DNA of 64,000 bases from Olavius algarvensis spirochete endosymbiont. Lineage in GTDB: Bacteria > Spirochaetota > Spirochaetia > DSM-2461. The notes below the pieces were generated by a model. That model was not told the DNA's origin, did not search any database, and saw nothing but the letters and a program-made list of their open reading frames with translations. Within the stretch, counting starts at the first letter, position 1. Each line of letters opens with the position of its first letter. A program made the translations under genes and the position numbers. The stretch spans positions 1-64,000 of the forward strand of contig UWYT01000181.1 in NCBI GenBank assembly GCA_900608495.1, written 5' to 3'. Positions 17,080 through 26,276 of this stretch are shown here, one piece after another.

Positions 17080-20000
17080 ATGACTAGTTCTTCGCCTACG
17101 CAGAGAGCTTATACTCTCCGTTTGAAGAGCGCAGCCCAGGGGGATAAGTCTTGGGCCGAGAAGCTCTGGGACACGCACGAGATTGTGAACAAGGGAGCCA
17201 GGGCCTTCGGAGACTGGCTGCTTACGCTGCGGGGAGGAATCAGCCACAAACTTGAGAATCTGAATGATAAGGAGACCGGGGAAGAAGGAAAGAAAAGGCG
17301 GCGCATACTACTCGCTCTTTCCTGGTTGTCGGTGGAATCCAAGGATTTTGCTCCGGAGAAGTACATCGTCGAAAAAGATGGCGAGGACAAGCACAGAACT
17401 AAGGAAGCTCTGGAGGCCATTCTGAAATCCCGAAATCTAGAAGATGAAGAAGTTGAGAGCTGGGTGAATGACTGCAAAGACTCTCTCACCTCCTCCATCA
17501 GGGATGATGCGGTATGGGTTAACAGGAGCAGGGCTTTTGATGATGCGGTTAGAAAAATTGGCGATTCGCTAACCCGCGAGGAGATTTGGGATGTTCTGGG
17601 TAGATTCTTCGGAAAAAAAGAGGCTTATCTAGCGCCTCGCACAATAGACGAGAAGAATGGTAAAACGAAAAAAGAGGAACCCAAAGACCTTGCTAGGAAG
17701 GCAGGTGGATGGCTAAGTAAACGTTTTGGTAAGGGCAAGGGTACCGACTTCAGCAAATTGTCAAAGGTGTATTCCGAAATCGTCAAATGGGCGGAAGAGC
17801 CCAGGAAGAGTGAACCAAGAACTCTTGCTAATCTTGCATCTGCCCTGAAAGAGGATAGCCTTCAGGGTATTCTGAATCTTATTAAAAATTCTGGTTCCAA
17901 GAGCGGAACACGGAATTTTCTTGAGGAAATCGGAGAGGGGGAGGTTAGTAAAGAGAATCTCGCTATTCTGAAGGCAAAAGCCGAAGGAAATAGAAATTAT
18001 TGCAAAAAGGAAATAGGAGGGAAGGGTAGAAGAGAATGGTCGGATAGGATTCTTAAGTCCATTGAGGAAACTTTAGATGGCAAATTCACCTATCTTCAAG
18101 AGAAAGGCCCTGCCAGACACTGGGAATTTGCCGTTATGCTAGATCACGCCGCTCGCAGAATTTCCGCTGGCCACACATGGATTAAGCTTGCCGAGGCAAG
18201 GCGCAGGAATTTTGAGGAGGATTCACAGAAAATAAACGAAGTGCCCGAGAATGCGCGACAGTGGCTTGAGACTTATCGCGAAGATCGCTCTAAATCTTCG
18301 GGCGCGATTGAGGGCTATCTCATCAGTAAGCGTGCCGTAACAGAATGGGAAACTGTGGTAAAAGCCTGGAAGAATTGCAAAACAGAAGAGGATCGCATTG
18401 CTGCAGCAGGGGCTCTGCAGGACAATCTGGGAATCGATCAATTCGGCGATATAAATTTATTCAGGGCACTCGCTTCCGAGGATGTCAGATGCGTGTGGCA
18501 GGTTGATGGGAAGCCCGATGCCAATATATTGCTTAACTACGTTGCCGCAACTAAGGCAGAATTTGATAAAAGGCGATTCAAGGTGCCTGCCTACCGACAT
18601 CCCGACCCTCTGCTCCATCCCGTTTTTTGCGATTATGGGAATTCAAGGTGGGAAATTAGATTTGATGTTCATGAGGTTAACAGGACTGGCAAAAAAGCGA
18701 AACAAAACAAAAAAACAATCGAAACTGCCGATGTCCATGGCTTGAAAATGGATTTATGGACCGGAAGCAAAATTGAAAATGTATCTCTTCGCTGGCAATC
18801 CAAGCTTCTTGAAAAAGATCTTGCTGTCAAGCAGCTAGATGGGAAGGAAGATGGGAAGAAAGAAGTAAGCAGAGCCAGCCGGTTAGGGCGAGCAGCAGTC
18901 GGCGCTGGCTGGGAAACTCCGGTAAGCGCTAGCTCAGTCTTCGCTCAAAAACACTGGAACGGAAGGCTGCAGGCATCGCGTAAAGAACTAAGCCGGATTG
19001 CGAGACGAGTAAAAACACGGGGATGGGATGAAAAAGCTAACTCCATGAAGAAAAACCTCAAATGGTTTATCACCTTCTCACCGAAACTAAAGCTTCAGGG
19101 TCCATGGATTAGCTATGTCGATAATTCTGAAGACAAGCGTCCATTTACATTTACGAGTAAAGGGGAGCCCATTCTAGATGAGGTGTTTTCCATTGAAAAC
19201 AAGAATCGAAAAGGCCGTGCGCGTCTTATTCTCTCCCGCCTTCCTGGGCTTCGCGTTCTCTCGATGGACCTGGGACATCGCCATGCGGCGGCATGTGCGG
19301 TGTGGGAAACACTGTCATCAAGGCAGCTAGAGGACGCATGTGCAGAAGGAGGCTACGACAAACCTGCCCCCGATGCTATGTACCATCATATCAAATCAAA
19401 TAGGGGCAAGAGGGTGATTTATCGTCGCATAGGAGCAGACGAGCTTTCTGACGATTCCATCCATCCCACTCCCTGGGCGCGGCTTGAACGTCAATTTCTT
19501 ATAAAGCTTCAGGGCGAGGAGCGAAAGGCACGCATGGCCACCGCCGATGAGATATGGGAGGTGCATGAGCTGGAAAGAGCGCTTGGCAGGAAAACGCCGC
19601 TAGTAGACAGATTGACTAAGTCAGGTTGGGGCAGTGACAGTGGGACTCCGAGACAGCGGCAATTACTTGGAGAACTCAATCAGTGGGGCTGGGAACCTGA
19701 TGAGGCGCAAGAGAATAGCGAAGACGATGAAATCACCTCCCGTGAATCTCTTCTGGTAGATAAGCTCATGTCCCGTACAGTGGACACAGTACGGAAAGGC
19801 CTTCGTCGTCACGGTAATCGGGCGAGGATAGCAAATTTTCTCGTAGCAAGGGAGAAGACTGTACCTGGTGGGCAAATGGATACACTGAACAACGAGGGTC
19901 GCAAGGAAATCATCGCCGATGCCCTTGCGTTCTGGTATGAACTGGCGAACGGAGGAGAATGGAAAGATACAGAGGCCCTCGACTGGTGGAAGATACACAT

Positions 20001-21345
20001 TGAACCGGAGTTGTCCGTCGAGGAATTGCCGGACATTGCGGGAACTGGCATTGCACCTAAGGAAAGGAAGAGAAAGAAGAAGGAACTTAAAGAGAAACTG
20101 AAACCAGTGGCAGAGAGATTACTTACTTCAGGCGCAAAAAAGTTGTCCGATCAGTGGTGTGAGCGGTGGAAACAAGACGATAAAGAATGGCAAAAGACGC
20201 TCCGCTGGCTTCGTGACTGGATACTGCCGAGGGGGGTTAGGGGAAAGAGCGAATTGATACGCAATGTCGGAGGGCTCTCGCTAGATCGTCTCACCACCAT
20301 ACAATCCCTCTATCAAGCGCAGAAGGCCTACTTCACCCGTATCACCCCAAAGGGCATACAGATGGATAAGGACAAGCCGCTCACCGCGGTTATGAACTTT
20401 GGTGGGCACATCCTTAACGATTTGGAAAACATGCGGGAGCAGCGTGTCAAGCAGCTTGCAAGCCGCATCGTGGAAGCGGCGCTTGGCGTGGGCCGTGTAA
20501 AGATTCCAAAGAAAAGCAAGGACCCCAAGCGCCATTATGAGCGAGTGGATGCACCCTGCCATGCCGTGGTGATAGAAAATCTTACCAATTATCGCCCTGA
20601 AGAGACTCGAACCCGACGTGAAAACCGTCAGCTGATGACATGGTGTTCAGGAAAGGTGAAGAAATATCTTTCCGAGAGCTGCAGCCTCCATGGTCTGTTT
20701 TTGTGGGAAGTTCCGCCTAGTTATACATCGAGGCAGGATTCCCGCACAGGCTCCCCGGGCATACGCTGCGAGGAAGTATCGGTGGAGAAGTTCTTCAAGA
20801 CTCCTTTCCGGCAAAGAGAAGTTGCGCGTGCTGAAGAAAAGGACAGTAAAAACAAGGCTAGTGCCTATGAGCAATACCTTATCGATCTTAAGGAGAGATG
20901 GAAAAGCAGGGGTGAAGAGACAGCCCTCTTGCGCATTCCCCGGAAAGGCGGTGAGATATTCGTATCTGCCAATAGCAATTCTCCGGCCTCAAAGGGGCTC
21001 CAGGCTGATTTGAATGCGGCCGCCAACATCGGTCTCAAGGCGATTACCGATCCCGACTGGTCGGGTAGCTGGTGGTATGTGCCCTGCAGCTCCAAAGATT
21101 TCGTGCCTATCAAGGATAAGATTGGGGGCTCTCGGGCATTCGAGAATATCACAACGCCAATGCCTAATCCGGACGATGCGAAAGAAGCTACCGGCAAAAA
21201 AAGAAGTGGCAAAAAAGAAATAATCAATCTCTGGCGCAACCCAGCTTGCAGTCCCTTGGAAAGGGATGAGTGGGAGCGCACTGCAAAGTACTGGAACATG
21301 GTTGAGTACCACGTAATAAAGAGGTTGAAACGGCAAATGGGCTGA
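17080..21345 (+). CDS. cas12b: Type V-B CRISPR effector nuclease Cas12b (C2c1), extra-long
   Basis: A 1421-residue RNA-guided DNA nuclease, the single effector of a type V-B system. RuvC-I is S-M-D-L-G-H-R-H (Asp730), RuvC-II V-V-I-E-N-L (Glu1166) and RuvC-III A-D-L-N-A-A-A-N (Asp1310), so the full D-E-D triad is present. Cas12b-specific traits are R-E-N-R-Q-L-M-T-W after RuvC-II, the segment S-R-Q-D-S-R-T-G-S-P-G-I-R-C, G-E-I-F-V-S before RuvC-III, and a W-N-M-V-E-Y tail helix. From memory, Alicyclobacillus Cas12b has about 1129 residues with the triad at 570/848/977; here the extra length is about 160 residues before RuvC-I and about 160 between RuvC-I and RuvC-II. The start has a strong AAGGAGGAGG. 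cas4-cas1 follows after 5 bp. Confidence 0.95.
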   Translation: MTSSSPTQRAYTLRLKSAAQGDKSWAEKLWDTHEIVNKGARAFGDWLLTLRGGISHKLENLNDKETGEEGKKRRRILLALSWLSVESKDFAPEKYIVEKDGEDKHRTKEALEAILKSRNLEDEEVESWVNDCKDSLTSSIRDDAVWVNRSRAFDDAVRKIGDSLTREEIWDVLGRFFGKKEAYLAPRTIDEKNGKTKKEEPKDLARKAGGWLSKRFGKGKGTDFSKLSKVYSEIVKWAEEPRKSEPRTLANLASALKEDSLQGILNLIKNSGSKSGTRNFLEEIGEGEVSKENLAILKAKAEGNRNYCKKEIGGKGRREWSDRILKSIEETLDGKFTYLQEKGPARHWEFAVMLDHAARRISAGHTWIKLAEARRRNFEEDSQKINEVPENARQWLETYREDRSKSSGAIEGYLISKRAVTEWETVVKAWKNCKTEEDRIAAAGALQDNLGIDQFGDINLFRALASEDVRCVWQVDGKPDANILLNYVAATKAEFDKRRFKVPAYRHPDPLLHPVFCDYGNSRWEIRFDVHEVNRTGKKAKQNKKTIETADVHGLKMDLWTGSKIENVSLRWQSKLLEKDLAVKQLDGKEDGKKEVSRASRLGRAAVGAGWETPVSASSVFAQKHWNGRLQASRKELSRIARRVKTRGWDEKANSMKKNLKWFITFSPKLKLQGPWISYVDNSEDKRPFTFTSKGEPILDEVFSIENKNRKGRARLILSRLPGLRVLSMDLGHRHAAACAVWETLSSRQLEDACAEGGYDKPAPDAMYHHIKSNRGKRVIYRRIGADELSDDSIHPTPWARLERQFLIKLQGEERKARMATADEIWEVHELERALGRKTPLVDRLTKSGWGSDSGTPRQRQLLGELNQWGWEPDEAQENSEDDEITSRESLLVDKLMSRTVDTVRKGLRRHGNRARIANFLVAREKTVPGGQMDTLNNEGRKEIIADALAFWYELANGGEWKDTEALDWWKIHIEPELSVEELPDIAGTGIAPKERKRKKKELKEKLKPVAERLLTSGAKKLSDQWCERWKQDDKEWQKTLRWLRDWILPRGVRGKSELIRNVGGLSLDRLTTIQSLYQAQKAYFTRITPKGIQMDKDKPLTAVMNFGGHILNDLENMREQRVKQLASRIVEAALGVGRVKIPKKSKDPKRHYERVDAPCHAVVIENLTNYRPEETRTRRENRQLMTWCSGKVKKYLSESCSLHGLFLWEVPPSYTSRQDSRTGSPGIRCEEVSVEKFFKTPFRQREVARAEEKDSKNKASAYEQYLIDLKERWKSRGEETALLRIPRKGGEIFVSANSNSPASKGLQADLNAAANIGLKAITDPDWSGSWWYVPCSSKDFVPIKDKIGGSRAFENITTPMPNPDDAKEATGKKRSGKKEIINLWRNPACSPLERDEWERTAKYWNMVEYHVIKRLKRQMG

Positions 21346-21350
21346 TTTAG

Positions 21351-23066
21351 ATGTCCGACGAGTATCTGTGGCCAGCCAGAAATGTTGCGGAGTTCGCCTA
21401 CTGCCCCCGGCTTTTCTATCTGATGGAGGTGGAGGGTGTATATCTGCCAAACGCTGACACTGAGCAGGGCAAGCTCGTGCATCGCAGGGTACATCACCCG
21501 GGCAGCATCCCGAAAAAGGACGATTCAGAGTCCGACAGGGTTGTGCGCAGTTTAGCGCTCACGAGCCAAAAACTTGGCCTCACGGCCACCATGGACCTTG
21601 CCGAGATTTCGGGTAATACTGCTGTTCCCATTGAATATCGCAAGGGGCGGCCCAGGAAAGTGACAATGGCTCCGCCTCCAGAAAATCCTGATGAGCCCCC
21701 AAACCTGGATGTGATGCCGCTTTATTCATATGAGGCCTGGCCCACGGACAGGGTGCAGCTTGCCTTTCATGCAATCCTTCTCAAAGAAGCAGGATATGAA
21801 GTTGAAAGAGCAATACTGTACTATGCCTTCGAGAAACGCAGACTGGAAATAGATGTTAATGATGCCTTCATATCCGAGGCTCTCATAACGCTCGAAGCCG
21901 CGAAGTCCTGCGCCCAGGGGCCGCGTCCCATGCCGCTCTTAAACGACGCGCGGTGTCTCCGTTGCTCGCTCCAGCCTATATGCCTTCCCGACGAAGTGAA
22001 CAATCAAAGGGCTCTGGAAGAAGCAGTAGAGATGAAGCCTCGGAAAATATGGCCTCCAAGAGACGATGGAATTCATGTTGTTGCACAGTCTAATGGAGCG
22101 AGAATAGGAATAAGGGGAAAAACCATGAAGGTTACCGATAAGGACGGCTTAACCATCAAGGAGGTGCCACTTCTAACAATGGAGAGCCTGTCTGTGCTGG
22201 GCTCGGTGCAGATATCCACGCAAGCCCTCCATGCCCTTGCAGACAGGTGCATACCGATTGCATATCTTTCTTCTGCCGGAAGGATGGTAGCAATGGTAGA
22301 CCCCCTGGATTCCGTAAGCGCCGAGATTAGAAAGGCACAGATAAGGAAACTTGACGATACCAAGGTATGTATCGAGCTTTCCAGGGCGCTTGTGGCGGCG
22401 AAGATATTGAACCAGCGTTCTCTTCTTATGCGTAATCACGGACAGCTCTCTAAAGATGTTTTGGCGGGAATGAAGAGAAATGTAGAGCAAGTTCAAGGAG
22501 CAAACTCTATCGATAGTATCCGCGGATACGAGGGCCAGGCGGCCGCCGTATATTTTCAGCACTTCGCAGGCATGTTCAACGGCCAATCCGCGCTGGAGTT
22601 CAGCGCAAACGGCAGACAGCGCCGCCCTCCCCCCGATCCGATAAATGCATGCCTTTCCTTTGCATACACCATGCTTACACATGAGTGTGTCGCCGCACTG
22701 CGATTGGCCAGGCTGGAGCCTTCCATCGGGGCATATCATGTCTCCCGTCCAGGACGGCCTGCCCTGGCCTTGGATTTGATGGAGCCTTTCCGCCCCCTGG
22801 TTGGCGATTCTGTTGCCATCTCTGCGTTTAACCGCGGGGAACTGACTGAAGGGCATTTCATGAAATCTTCAGCAGGCTGTGCCCTTACAAATTCGGGCCG
22901 AAAGGCTTTCTTCAAGGCCTATGCCAGAAGAATGGATACACAGATAACCCATACGGTTTTCGGTTATCGCCTTAGTTACAGGAGGATGCTTGTACTTCAT
23001 GCACGTATGATTGCAGCGTGGCTGATAGGAGAGGTGCCGACATTGGCCTTTCTAACCACGCGATAA
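21351..23066 (+). CDS. cas4-cas1: Cas4-Cas1 fusion, spacer acquisition
   Basis: A 571-residue fusion typical of type V-B. The Cas4 part (1-215) is a RecB-like nuclease that selects and trims prespacers: Cys18, Asp82 in T-A-T-M-D-L, Glu95/Lys98 in I-E-Y-R-K-G-R, and the iron-sulfur cysteines 202, 205 and 211. The Cas1 integrase part (about 240-571) carries the metal-binding triad Glu394 (Y-E-G-Q-A-A), His463 (G-A-Y-H) and Asp475 (L-A-L-D-L-M-E-P-F). All catalytic residues are in place. No strong ribosome binding site precedes the ATG, so translation is probably coupled to cas12b. The fusion would deliver PAM-checked spacers directly to integration. Confidence 0.95.
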   Translation: MSDEYLWPARNVAEFAYCPRLFYLMEVEGVYLPNADTEQGKLVHRRVHHPGSIPKKDDSESDRVVRSLALTSQKLGLTATMDLAEISGNTAVPIEYRKGRPRKVTMAPPPENPDEPPNLDVMPLYSYEAWPTDRVQLAFHAILLKEAGYEVERAILYYAFEKRRLEIDVNDAFISEALITLEAAKSCAQGPRPMPLLNDARCLRCSLQPICLPDEVNNQRALEEAVEMKPRKIWPPRDDGIHVVAQSNGARIGIRGKTMKVTDKDGLTIKEVPLLTMESLSVLGSVQISTQALHALADRCIPIAYLSSAGRMVAMVDPLDSVSAEIRKAQIRKLDDTKVCIELSRALVAAKILNQRSLLMRNHGQLSKDVLAGMKRNVEQVQGANSIDSIRGYEGQAAAVYFQHFAGMFNGQSALEFSANGRQRRPPPDPINACLSFAYTMLTHECVAALRLARLEPSIGAYHVSRPGRPALALDLMEPFRPLVGDSVAISAFNRGELTEGHFMKSSAGCALTNSGRKAFFKAYARRMDTQITHTVFGYRLSYRRMLVLHARMIAAWLIGEVPTLAFLTTR

Positions 23067-23080
23067 GCAGGAGAATTGAA

Positions 23081-23371
23081 ATGAGAGGCTCCTATCTGGT
23101 TTGTTATGACATACGGAACCCCAAACGGCTTCGACAGGTGTTCAGGTTAATGAAGGGATACGGCGAACACTGGCAGTACTCGATATTTTTCTGTGTTTTA
23201 AAAGATATAGACCGAGTGAGGCTTCAATCAGACATTGAAGAAGAGATAAACCTAAAGGAAGATCAGGTGTTGATAATAAGCATGGGTACGAACGAGAAGG
23301 CCGCAAGAGCGGCCACAACGGTTATAGGGCAGTCTCTCAATATGCAAAATGAGCGCATTGTTATCATCTAG
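23081..23371 (+). CDS. cas2: Cas2, spacer acquisition subunit
   Basis: A 96-residue small protein that bridges two Cas1 dimers in the integration complex. It has the ferredoxin-like Cas2 pattern, with S-Y-L-V-C-Y-D-I (Asp10) in the first strand and Y-S-I-F-F-C-V-L in the second. The ATG at 23081 is preceded by AGGAGAA; the open frame runs further upstream but overlaps the end of cas4-cas1. The tracrRNA promoter starts three bases after its stop. Confidence 0.95.
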   Translation: MRGSYLVCYDIRNPKRLRQVFRLMKGYGEHWQYSIFFCVLKDIDRVRLQSDIEEEINLKEDQVLIISMGTNEKAARAATTVIGQSLNMQNERIVII

Positions 23372-23373
23372 CC

Positions 23374-23402
23374 TTGACAAAAAACTTGAGAGCATGTACA
23401 TT
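23374..23402 (+). promoter_or_regulatory. Promoter of the tracrRNA gene
   Basis: A perfect TTGACA (23374-23379), a 17-bp spacer and TACATT (23397-23402). The predicted transcription start, 8-9 bases downstream, falls at 23411, exactly where the 5' hairpin of the tracrRNA begins. Promoter and RNA structure therefore support each other. Confidence 0.7.
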
Positions 23403-23410
23403 TATCTTCA

Positions 23411-23500
23411 GTTCTATAGGAACTGTTTCTTTCACGGCATGTGTCTTCCCCTTCAATGGGCTTTTGGCACCGTGAAGTCAATTATTTCGTATCAAGCGCT
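23411..23500 (+). ncRNA. tracrRNA of the type V-B system
   Basis: A trans-activating RNA that pairs with the CRISPR repeat and is bound by Cas12b. Visible parts in order: a 5' hairpin GUUC-UAUAG-GAAC (23411-23423), a stem UUUCACG/CGUGAAG (23430-23436 with 23471-23477), anti-repeat block 1 GUGUC (23441-23445), a small CCC/GGG hairpin (23449-23460), and anti-repeat block 2 AGUCAAUUA (23476-23484). Block 1 is complementary to repeat positions 32-36 and block 2 to positions 23-31, which are adjacent in the repeat. A further CAAGCG (23493-23498) matches repeat positions 8-13. From memory, Alicyclobacillus tracrRNA has the same order (GUC/GAC hairpin, stem, GUGCCA, CUUCUC). The 3' end is not defined by sequence. 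Confidence 0.85.
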
Positions 23501-23680
23501 CTTTGACATTGCGAGTGCTGAGCTTGTGCATGGGGAGGCGGGGTGTGCTCGTAAACCTTTACTCTAAAGGACTTAGCCTAACTGAAATGAGCTTTGCGAG
23601 TAGTGCGAAGTGCTGTTTTGGTGGAAGGGCTCGCGAATCTGCCCTGAAAGACTGGGCAGCTAAGGAATTAGAAGCCCGGT
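23501..23680 (+). promoter_or_regulatory. CRISPR leader region
   Basis: About 180 bp between tracrRNA and first repeat. It holds a TTGACA (23503-23508) without a good -10, a 5-bp hairpin CCTTT/AAAGG (23556-23570), a 6-bp hairpin CTGCCC/GGGCAG (23639-23659), and a long-range complement CTTAGC (23572-23577) with GCTAAG (23659-23664). TTGCGAGT occurs twice (23509, 23594). The side is fixed as leader because repeat decay occurs only at the other end of the array. The transcription start of the array is not identified. Confidence 0.6.
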
Positions 23681-26120
23681 ATCGCACCGCTTGAAATTGA
23701 GTTAATTGACTGACACGCAGGAACTTACGGTGATAGTTACGGGAGTTATGGGATCGCACCGCTTGAAATTGAGTTAATTGACTGACACTAGAATGCGCCT
23801 GTATTAACTAACCGTGTGTTATTATCGCACCGCTTGAAATTGAGTTAATTGACTGACACCCTGGCGACACCCTCGTCAGGCGTCCAACTTTTTGCCATCG
23901 CACCGCTTGAAATTGAGTTAATTGACTGACACTCGGACCAACCGGCGCGGGCAAATCGATTTTCCTGGATCGCACCGCTTGAAATTGAGTTAATTGACTG
24001 ACACTTAAGACAGGGGTAATATTTTGATGAAAAAAAACATCGCACCGCTTGAAATTGAGTTAATTGACTGACACTCACTGTATACATCGAGGCCGAGACC
24101 AGCGTATCGGCATCGCACCGCTTGAAATTGAGTTAATTGACTGACACAAAATGGTTCTCGATATACTTTTCCTGTGACTTATTGATCGCACCGCTTGAAA
24201 TTGAGTTAATTGACTGACACTAATTTAATAATTTATCTCTTTTAAGGTCTTTTTATCGCACCGCTTGAAATTGAGTTAATTGACTGACACTGAAGACGGA
24301 TTTGACGCTGAAGACTTTGAAGTCCATCGCACCGCTTGAAATTGAGTTAATTGACTGACACTCACGTGCAAGTTAGTGCTTGAGGGATTTGACTTGCCAT
24401 CGCACCGCTTGAAATTGAGTTAATTGACTGACACAGTGAATTGTCGCACTCCTTGAATCCGGCTCAAAACATCGCACCGCTTGAAATTGAGTTAATTGAC
24501 TGACACTTAGCTTTTCCAATGGGATACTTGCAACTTCATCTCATCGCACCGCTTGAAATTGAGTTAATTGACTGACACGCAATGTCTTGAATTCGCCAGC
24601 CTAAGACCGCCTCATCGCACCGCTTGAAATTGAGTTAATTGACTGACACTGATTTTTTTGGTTTTTTTTCAGGGTTCCCCGTCATCGCACCGCTTGAAAT
24701 TGAGTTAATTGACTGACACGCGGGTTTGCGAGGCAGAGCGCCAGGACCTGGATATATCGCACCGCTTGAAATTGAGTTAATTGACTGACACCATTCACCC
24801 CTATTTCTATGTCGGACTTCTAAATTATCGCACCGCTTGAAATTGAGTTAATTGACTGACACTTGAAAGTGCGTTTTTTGTTAGTGCCGCTCCGATATGA
24901 TCGCACCGCTTGAAATTGAGTTAATTGACTGACACTAGGCCGATAAATAGATATATATAGTGTTATGCTATCGCACCGCTTGAAATTGAGTTAATTGACT
25001 GACACTGAAGATTCCGCCATTCCCCCGGTTTTGGCAAATCATCGCACCGCTTGAAATTGAGTTAATTGACTGACACTGTTTAGATATGAAGCTGTTGTTA
25101 TTTGATTGATCATCGCACCGCTTGAAATTGAGTTAATTGACTGACACCAATTATGCGCGGCTAACATGATCAGCAATCCAAGATCGCACCGCTTGAAATT
25201 GAGTTAATTGACTGACACGTATATTTGATCTTGTTACCGATATAGTACATGAATCGCACCGCTTGAAATTGAGTTAATTGACTGACACCGACAGACTTAC
25301 ATCTAGTCGACCCACGCGCTTATATCGCACCGCTTGAAATTGAGTTAATTGACTGACACAGTCGCGCAAGGTGCAATCGGTAATCGATACGGGATCGCAC
25401 CGCTTGAAATTGAGTTAATTGACTGACACTCCGACGTATGCTGTCAGCCGTCCGGCGCTCTACTCATCGCACCGCTTGAAATTGAGTTAATTGACTGACA
25501 CAATTAAGCTTTTTATCGGGCCGATCTCGCCCAAAATATCGCACCGCTTGAAATTGAGTTAATTGACTGACACATATATCCACTTGACCAGTCGCCCCAC
25601 GGATCAGCATCGCACCGCTTGAAATTGAGTTAATTGACTGACACCGGGTGACTCCGTCTGAGATGGATACGCTTAACCAGATCGCACCGCTTGAAATTGA
25701 GTTAATTGACTGACACATTCATTTTGCGAATTTCTTCGCGCTTGGTTTTCAGATCGCACCGCTTGAAATTGAGTTAATTGACTGACACTACCATCGCTGT
25801 GTATCTCCTTTCCCTCACGCAGTCATCGCACCGCTTGAAATTGAGTTAATTGACTGACACCGGCGATAAGCGTTGTGCCCGCACTGTTGCATGTGATCGC
25901 ACCGCTTGAAATTGAGTTAATTGACTGACACATATAGTGCGAGGCAACGAGACAACTGCGCCGGTGTCGCACCGCTTGAAATTGAGTTAATTGACTGACA
26001 CTGCCGAATCCACAACCGGCAGGACAGTCCTACCGCGTCGCACCGCTTGAAATTGAGTTAATTGACTGACACGTTTTTTCTTCGGTTTTGTTTCTAACGG
26101 TGCGATATCGCACCGCTTGA
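23681..26120 (+). CRISPR. Type V-B CRISPR array, 34 full repeats and 34 spacers
   Basis: Repeats are 36 bp, beginning ATCGCACCGCTTG and ending TTAATTGACTGACAC. Thirty-two are identical (first 23681-23716); repeats 33 (25966) and 34 (26037) differ only by A to G at position 1; a truncated fifteenth-base-length copy (26107-26120) closes the array. Spacers are 34-37 bp and all look different. Decay at the right end and the position of the tracrRNA on the left show that new spacers enter at 23681 and that transcription runs to the right, leaving the GACAC end next to the spacer as in other V-B arrays. Minus-strand open frames across the array are translations of the repeat and not genes. Confidence 0.98.
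26091..26115. repeat. Inverted partial repeat at the distal end of the CRISPR array
   Basis: Bases 26091-26106 match the reverse complement of the first 16 repeat bases at 14 of 16 positions. They abut the truncated terminal repeat, giving a perfect 18-bp palindrome CGGTGCGATATCGCACCG (26098-26115). This sits inside what would be the last spacer. It may be a relic of an inverted repeat copy or an array-end hairpin; no T-run follows it. Confidence 0.6.
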
Positions 26121-26276
26121 GAAGGAAATCGCAGATTGATCAACAATCATAAAATCAGATAGAATAGTTTTTTGGATACTCAAATTCAGTACAAAAAGGA
26201 CTCTTCCCCAGGTTTGGGTGGCTTAAATCAAAAACTGGCTCCCATAAGGGGGTGCTTCTGTTGACGGAACAAGGCA

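Noticed and set aside
17080-21345. Cas12a or another class 2 effector
   Set aside because: The fused Cas4-Cas1, the tracrRNA and several Cas12b-specific motifs around RuvC-II and RuvC-III exclude it; no HNH domain is present, so it is not Cas9.
21351-23066. Type I-U/I-G adaptation module (which also has Cas4-Cas1 fusions)
   Set aside because: No cas3, cas5, cas7 or cas8 gene is in the window.
23349-23694. Small plus-strand frames over the tracrRNA and leader
   Set aside because: They overlap the tracrRNA promoter, tracrRNA and leader and have no protein-like character.
24444-24457. A spacer segment resembling the repeat (12 of 14 bases)
   Set aside because: With some 1200 spacer bases such a short match is expected by chance at an appreciable rate.
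23559-25718. Minus-strand open frames across the CRISPR array (about 60-85 codons each)
   Set aside because: They are translations of the repeat on the wrong strand, with the same peptide repeated.
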